NCBI GenBank assembly: GCA_030410095.1
Contig: JAUFRC010000001.1
Span: 570,501-634,500 of the forward strand
Source of the DNA: Paracoccus cavernae
GTDB taxonomy: Bacteria; Pseudomonadota; Alphaproteobacteria; Rhodobacterales; Rhodobacteraceae
Direction of reading: 5' to 3'
Length of the DNA: 64,000 bases
The notes beneath the pieces were generated by a model that had not been told where the DNA came from, did not search any database, and was given only the letters and a program-made list of their open reading frames with translations. This document shows positions 60,178 to 64,000 of the stretch, in pieces. Within the stretch, counting starts at the first letter, position 1. Each line of letters starts with the position of its first letter. The translations under genes were made by a program, and so were the position numbers.

Positions 60178-60895
60178 ATGCGCCTCAACTTCGACTTCCT
60201 CGCGGCGGCGGATGCCCATTTCGGGCGCGTCAAAACCATCGACGAATTGCTGGCCGAGATCGCGAACCCGATCGATATCTGGGAGGTGAAGCCCGAGTAT
60301 CTGACCGTCACCGACGGCAAGGTCTCGGCATGGACCGGCAAGCACGGCCGCCAGTTCGTTCAGGCCAATGCTGCCCGCCGCCCGACCTATACCGCCGACG
60401 GCTTGCGCATGGGCAACGCGGCGATGGACGCCCCGAGGCCTTCATGAGCCTGGCCGGTGCCCAGATCGGCGCAGCTCCCGCTCTGGCGGTCGCGACCAGG
60501 ATCCGCCTCGCTCCTGCCGCAATCGCGAGTGATCTCGGCTACCTCTGGGCGGGCAGCACGCCGATCCTGCGCCTGACCTACCGCTACACCGCCAGCAACA
60601 ACTATCTGCGCGCCAATATCCTCGGGGCCGCGAACAGCCTCGATGTGGATCTGCCGGCGGGGCAGGACACCATCGGTGCGGTTCTGGTCGCGGACGGTCC
60701 GGCCTTCAGCCTGCATCTGCCGGGCGGGGCGACGGCCAGCTTCGCCGCGGCCGGCAATGCCGACTTTGCCAACCTGTTTATCGGATCGGGCACGGGGCGG
60801 CCGCCGCGCTGAACGGCTGGCAACAGCGCTTCGGAATGTGGCGGCATGTCCCCGATGCGGAACAGCTGGCAACGCTGCTGAAATGGGTGGGGTGA
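60178..60895 (+). CDS. Phage-like structural protein, second spike or fibre subunit (two frame breaks)
   Basis: About 239 residues. ATG 60178 follows the TAG of the preceding gene by one base. Recognisable text: MRLNFDFLAAADAHFGRVKT, WEVKPEYLTVTDGKVSAWTG, LGYLWAGSTPILRLTYRYTA, and a C-terminus with NGWQQRFGMWRHVPDAEQLA. Breaks lie near 60434 and 60796. The beta-rich text suggests a lectin-like or jelly-roll domain. I do not recognise the family; context implies a partner of the upstream spike. Confidence 0.55.
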
Positions 60896-61233
60896 TGACA
60901 CGGCAGAAAGCCGCGGGAGGCGTCCTCAGCCGGACGAAGCCTCCCGCGCAGGCTTGGATCGCGGGGGACAACCTCGAGCCAGCCACAGCTCGGCAGAGAC
61001 AGCGGCAAGGGTCAGCGTAACTCGCCTATGGCGGGAAACAAGTAATCCTTTGGAGCAGGTTTTCCTGCGCATGCGCATGGCACTCTGGGGAGGCACCACG
61101 CGCAAGCGCAGAAATGGCTGCTGTGCTCGCCGTTGGAGTTCAAACCGCGCCAGCCAGCTCGGGGAGAGCGCGGTGACGAATAGCGAAACAACCGCTGGCT
61201 GCAATACCGCAAACAGGACGCCGAGGAGGCGCA
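60896..61233. other. Region with a hairpin and a possible broken small gene
   Basis: GCGGGAGGC (60913-60921) and GCCTCCCGC (60939-60947) form a perfect hairpin without T tract. From 61046 a frame without start codon reads KWLLCSPLEFKPRQPARGER, an in-frame TAG at 61181, then NNRWLQYRKQDAEEAQ and a TGA that overlaps the next ATG. The coupled stop suggests a decayed or error-hit gene. Confidence 0.35.
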
Positions 61234-61530
61234 ATGACAGATCCATCCTCATTCCGTTCGCCCGAGTTCTGGGTGGCGGTTGCGATCGCGCTGATCGTGA
61301 AGATCAAGACGACGGCACAACTGGGCCCGGTTAAGGTGATCACCACGATCGTCGTAGCCGTTGGTGCGGCTTGGGTCGGGACCGATTACACGGCCGACGT
61401 TCTGGGTGTGCCCGAGCCGGTCGCGGCCGCGATCGTCACGCTGACGGCAGAGGGCGCTATGCGCTTGCTGCTGATTGCGGTCGACAACCCGAAGAACGCT
61501 ATCGATCTCTGGAAGCACTGGCGGCGGTAA
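61234..61530 (+). CDS. Small membrane protein of the phage-like module
   Basis: Intact 98-residue protein with membrane segments near residues 11-24 (FWVAVAIALIVKI), 33-50 (VITTIVVAVGAAWV) and a hydrophobic C-terminal part. GAGGAGGCG precedes ATG 61234. Size and position between structural genes and an endolysin fit an accessory holin or phage membrane protein; this is inference. Confidence 0.6.
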   Translation: MTDPSSFRSPEFWVAVAIALIVKIKTTAQLGPVKVITTIVVAVGAAWVGTDYTADVLGVPEPVAAAIVTLTAEGAMRLLLIAVDNPKNAIDLWKHWRR

Positions 61531-61873
61531 CGAAGCGGTTTGCGCGTTCCATCGCTTGCTCTGTAAACGGCCTCGTCGGTGTGTTTTGCAAAACCAACGA
61601 GGCCGAGGCTCGACAAGCCAAAGCGCGCGAACCCAAATCTCTATACCGCCTTACCCTCAACAGAGGAAGCATTTCAAGTGCATTCAGGACTTTAGTTCGG
61701 TGAGCGCGCTACATGGCAATTGCGCGGGCCCACCATTGCCAGTGGAAGCGGCCTTCGCGCGCGTGCACGTGTCTTCACGAGCGAAGGCCTAGCGCAGCAT
61801 GTTACTCGTTCGACGACACGTGTCCCGAGGAATGTTGCGCTATGTGTAGGAATAGAGCTCGTTAGATCCGTGG
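61531..61873. other. Intergenic region with a stem-loop
   Basis: GGCCTCGTCGG (61569-61579) pairs with CCAACGAGGCC (61594-61604) with one mismatch; inside, GTTTTGCAAAAC is a perfect palindrome. GACACGTGTC (61815-61824) is another palindrome. No gene recognised. Confidence 0.5.
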
Positions 61874-62079
61874 TCATTGATCTATGTCAGGGAGCCCGAG
61901 CTTGTCGGCCAGCTCCTGCAGCGCCGCAATATCGGCGTCGTAAGTGTTCCCCGACTTGGGAATCTTTCCTTTTGATGGCGATAGAAGGCCAGCCATTTGG
62001 GAAGCTCTTCGAGCGGGTAGGCGTTGGACCACGCCTTGCCTTCGAGTGTGAAGGTTGTGTCGTCATGTGAGGTCTGCAT
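61874..62079 (-). CDS. Small hypothetical protein (one frame break)
   Basis: About 68 residues. ATG 62079 with GAGAAGG upstream gives MQTSHDDTTFTLEGKAWSNA then LEELPKWLAFYRHQKERFP. One C lost near 61965 breaks the frame before NTYDADIAALQELADKLGLP. Charged and helical, on the strand opposite to the phage-like genes. Not recognised. Confidence 0.55.
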
Positions 62080-62131
62080 GCGGCCTTCTCTACCGCGTGG
62101 CGCGGCTATGCAACCCTCGGCCGCAATCACC

Positions 62132-62295
62132 TGACCGGCCCCCGCTAAGCCGCGCGACAGGGCAGAGGCCGGGGCCCGCGGCAGACTCCTCCCCAGAAGG
62201 CGCGAGCCGTCTTCATTCTACCACACCGCCCCGCCTTCGAGCGGGGCTTTTTTCATATCTGGAGAAACCCATGGACAGGATCATCATGCGCTGGA
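62132..62295. repeat. Upstream copy of an approximately 165-bp imperfect duplication
   Basis: This copy and 62480-62645 share a GGCCCC/GGGGCC hairpin-like part, an intrinsic terminator, and the following start region (ATGGACAGGATCATCATGCG against ATGGACGGAATCATCCTGCA). The last 65 bases are roughly 80% identical by eye; the rest is weaker. Confidence 0.6.
62228..62253 (+). terminator. Intrinsic terminator, first copy
   Basis: GCCCCGC-CTTCGA-GCGGGGC followed by TTTTTT. Confidence 0.88.
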
Positions 62296-62483
62296 AGCTG
62301 ACTGCGGCTCCTATCGGACCAGTCGCCGCGCTGCTTCCCGAATTTTCTGGAGACTTAGTCGGCCCTCACCCCGCGCCGTGGAGTGAGGGCCGTGACTCGG
62401 CCAAACTTCCAGGAAAGGCCAGTCATGCTAACTTTATCACAACTCCAGGCAAATGGACGAATTTTGTCCGGGTGAAGCAGTAA
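62271..62483 (+). pseudogene. Decayed copy of the endolysin start
   Basis: ATG 62271 opens a 70-residue frame beginning MDRIIMRWKLTAAP, which parallels MDGIILHWTAGADG of the endolysin. After about 15 residues similarity is lost and the frame has no family features. I read it as the degenerated front of a duplicated amidase gene. A second short start at 62424, MLTLSQLQANGRILSG, might be another lysis-gene relic. Confidence 0.45.
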
Positions 62484-62645
62484 CCGGCCCCGGATCCGGC
62501 AATCGCAAGCCGATCCGGAGCCGGGGCTCGATCAAGCAGATCTGTTCGGGATCGCGAGAGCCTGAGTTGATCTTAGCACGCCCCGCCTTCGAGCGGGGCT
62601 TTTTCATATCCGGAGATGTCATGGACGGAATCATCCTGCACTGGA
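62480..62645. repeat. Downstream copy of the duplication
   Basis: Second copy of the hairpin, terminator and start region. The terminator sits immediately before the endolysin ribosome site, so upstream transcription would have to read through it. Confidence 0.6.
62580..62604 (+). terminator. Intrinsic terminator, second copy
   Basis: GCCCCGC-CTTCGA-GCGGGGC followed by TTTTT, 16 bases before the endolysin start. Confidence 0.88.
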
Positions 62646-63340
62646 CGGCGGGCGCCGACGGTGTGACGCCGCATGAGGCGGACAGCTACAACTTCCTGAT
62701 CGACTGCGACGGGACCATCACCCCGGGAAGCATGCACCCGAAGCGCAGATCCCGCCGCTTAGGAAGGGATCCTATGCCGCCCATACCTTGAATGCCAATG
62801 GCAACCGCATCGGCGTCGCCCTCGATGCCATGGGCGATGCCAACGAGCGCCCGTTCCGCGCCGGCCGCTTCCCGATCACCGAGCTGCAGCTGGATGTGCT
62901 GGTGACCCTTGTTGCCGATCTCTGCTTGAAATACCGCATCCCCGTGACGCGGCGCACGGTGCTGAGCCATGCCGAGGTCCAGCCGACGCTCGGGATCCGG
63001 CAGAACGGGAAATGGGACATCAGCTGGTTGCCCGGCATGGACGCCCCGGCGATCCGGTCGCGGTGGGCGACCAGCTCCGGGCGCGGATCCTTGCGGCCAT
63101 GGGCCAGCCCGCGATCGAGGCAGTTGCCTTCACGCCCCTGCTGCGGCGCGGCTCCAAGGGCCAAGCCGTCCGCCACCTGCAAGAGCTGCTGACGGGGCAG
63201 GGGCATGTCCTCGGCAAGGTCGATGGTGATTTCGGCGAGCGCACCGATGCCGCGGTGCGGATCTTTCAAAGCTCAACGGCCTGAAGCCCGACGGGATCGT
63301 CGGTGCGCAGACCTGGGCAAAACTCAACAAGGGGCAGTGA
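62621..63340 (+). CDS. Endolysin: N-acetylmuramoyl-L-alanine amidase with peptidoglycan-binding domain (three frame breaks)
   Basis: Cleaves the amide between muramic acid and L-alanine. ATG 62621 gives MDGIILHWTAGADG, with the first zinc histidine, then SYNFLIDCDGTI. Three lost bases near 62740, 63048 and 63272 break the frame. Later parts are YAAHTLNANGNRIGVALD, RTVLSHAEVQPTLGI, a C-terminal binding repeat (LRRGSKGQAVRHLQELL, GKVDGDFGERTDAAV) and GIVGAQTWAKLN. About 240 residues. The holin-like gene follows three bases later. Confidence 0.85.
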
Positions 63341-63342
63341 TC

Positions 63343-63726
63343 ATGGACATCATCAAAGCGGCAATGCTGCCGCATCTTCTGGAAATTTTCGGGATCCTGC
63401 TGGCCTCGCTGATTGGCTGGGCCGCCAATACCGCGCGCCGCAAATGGGGCATCGACATCGAGGCCCGCCACCGCGAGGCGCTGCAGTCTGCGCTGCTCAA
63501 CGGCGCACGGCTGGCGCTCGAGCGCGGCTTTGGCGGACAGGCGGCGGTGACCGAGATCCTCAAGCATGTGCAGATCAGCGTGCCCGATGCGGTGATCGGG
63601 CTGGATGCGCGGGCAGAGGTACTTGGCAATCTGGCTCAGGCAAAGTTGCGGGAGGTAGTGCAGGGCGCAGGGTGCGTCCAGAAGCTTGAGGTCGCGTTGA
63701 AGGAGTTAGATACGAGGAGGGGCTGA
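63343..63726 (+). CDS. Holin-like membrane protein
   Basis: Intact 127-residue protein with one N-terminal membrane segment (LLEIFGILLASLIGWAAN) followed by a basic turn and a long amphipathic helical domain (ARHREALQSALLNGARLALE). The layout is like LLH-type phage holins. Its place directly after the endolysin supports a lysis role. Pore formation is inferred. Confidence 0.7.
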   Translation: MDIIKAAMLPHLLEIFGILLASLIGWAANTARRKWGIDIEARHREALQSALLNGARLALERGFGGQAAVTEILKHVQISVPDAVIGLDARAEVLGNLAQAKLREVVQGAGCVQKLEVALKELDTRRG

Positions 63727-63913
63727 CAGCTCGCTTTTTTGCCTTCGGCACAAGCGCATGCGAAAGGTTGGCGATATTTAACAGTGTGACTGTTCGATTG
63801 ACCGCAGGGCGCCGATAGTCCGGCATGACGGTGATGGGCCAAAGGCTGCGCGCCCGCGCGCGATGGTGCTTCACTTCTCCGAATGGCAGAGGCGAATGGA
63901 CAGCCGGTTCGGG

Positions 63914-63946
63914 CTGCGGGAAACACTCAGGTTTCCCGCAGTTTAA
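63914..63946 (+). terminator. Intrinsic terminator after the lysis genes
   Basis: CTGCGGGAAAC (63914-63924) and GTTTCCCGCAG (63931-63941) form a perfect 11-pair stem with a six-base loop, followed by TTTAAT. The interval 63727-63913 holds no gene I recognise. Confidence 0.82.
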
Positions 63947-64000
63947 TCCTAGTGGGCTGAAGCCGGCCATCCATCGACGTTGGTGCTTTGCAAAGCGGTT

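Noticed and set aside
1..64000. CRISPR array, integron or toxin-antitoxin system
   Set aside because: No regularly spaced identical repeats with unique spacers, no integrase or attC-like sites, and no recognisable toxin-antitoxin pair were found. The only tandem repeat (5778-5883) has no spacers.

Overview
This 64 kb window looks like chromosome of a Rhodobacteraceae alphaproteobacterium (Paracoccus/Rhodobacter-like). It is GC-rich and carries a MipZ division ATPase, an ftsB-pdhA-pdhB-pdhC run with a lipoyl domain on E1-beta, the fabZ-lpxA-lpxI-lpxB lipid A block, class I lysyl-tRNA synthetase, a two-domain ALDH16 beside deoC, and opgG-opgH-opgC. No rRNA, CRISPR array or complete mobile element was seen.

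Sequence quality dominates the annotation. About 29 genes, many of them conserved housekeeping genes, change reading frame roughly 55-60 times in total. Nearly every change fits loss of one base (sometimes two), usually in a G or C run. I treat these as probable sequencing or assembly deletions and give one span per gene with approximate break points. The IS-disrupted antiporter fragment (44774-45003) and the amber-containing frame at 61046-61237 look more like real decay.

Layout: 1-155 start of an unknown gene; 540-1322 mipZ; 1414-5766 RND efflux pair; 5778-6180 tandem repeats and a small ABM protein; 6247-10421 pyruvate dehydrogenase and ftsB; 10574-11848 M20 deacylase; 12181-13157 membrane proteins; 13217-16504 deoC and ALDH16; 16498-17875 hydroxypyruvate isomerase-like and DUF1285 genes; 17938-24701 MoxR/DUF58/DUF4159 operon; 24826-28057 lipid A operon; 28068-32463 small genes including RidA, HutD, a phosphatase, a lipoprotein and ecotin; 33203-34675 purine permease; 34812-39258 very large hybrid histidine kinase; 39630-40397 HugZ-like; 40842-43484 preT-preA pyrimidine catabolism behind a RutR-like palindrome; 43627-43715 tRNA-Ser; 43760-45003 IS5-family remnant that truncates an AspT-type antiporter; 45309-48725 PepSY/two-component locus; 48947-53855 periplasmic glucan operon; 53949-58213 nadD, dacB, terB, lysK; 58328-63726 phage/GTA-like spike and lysis module.

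The last region is the most interesting. A perfect CtrA-type site (TTAA-N7-TTAAC) lies 67 bases upstream of a spike-like protein with an SGNH-esterase-like part, followed by a second structural protein, small membrane proteins, an amidase endolysin and a holin-like protein. No capsid, terminase or integrase gene is present in the window. In related bacteria CtrA controls gene transfer agents whose spike and lysis genes lie apart from the capsid cluster, so this may be a satellite GTA locus; a prophage remnant is the alternative.
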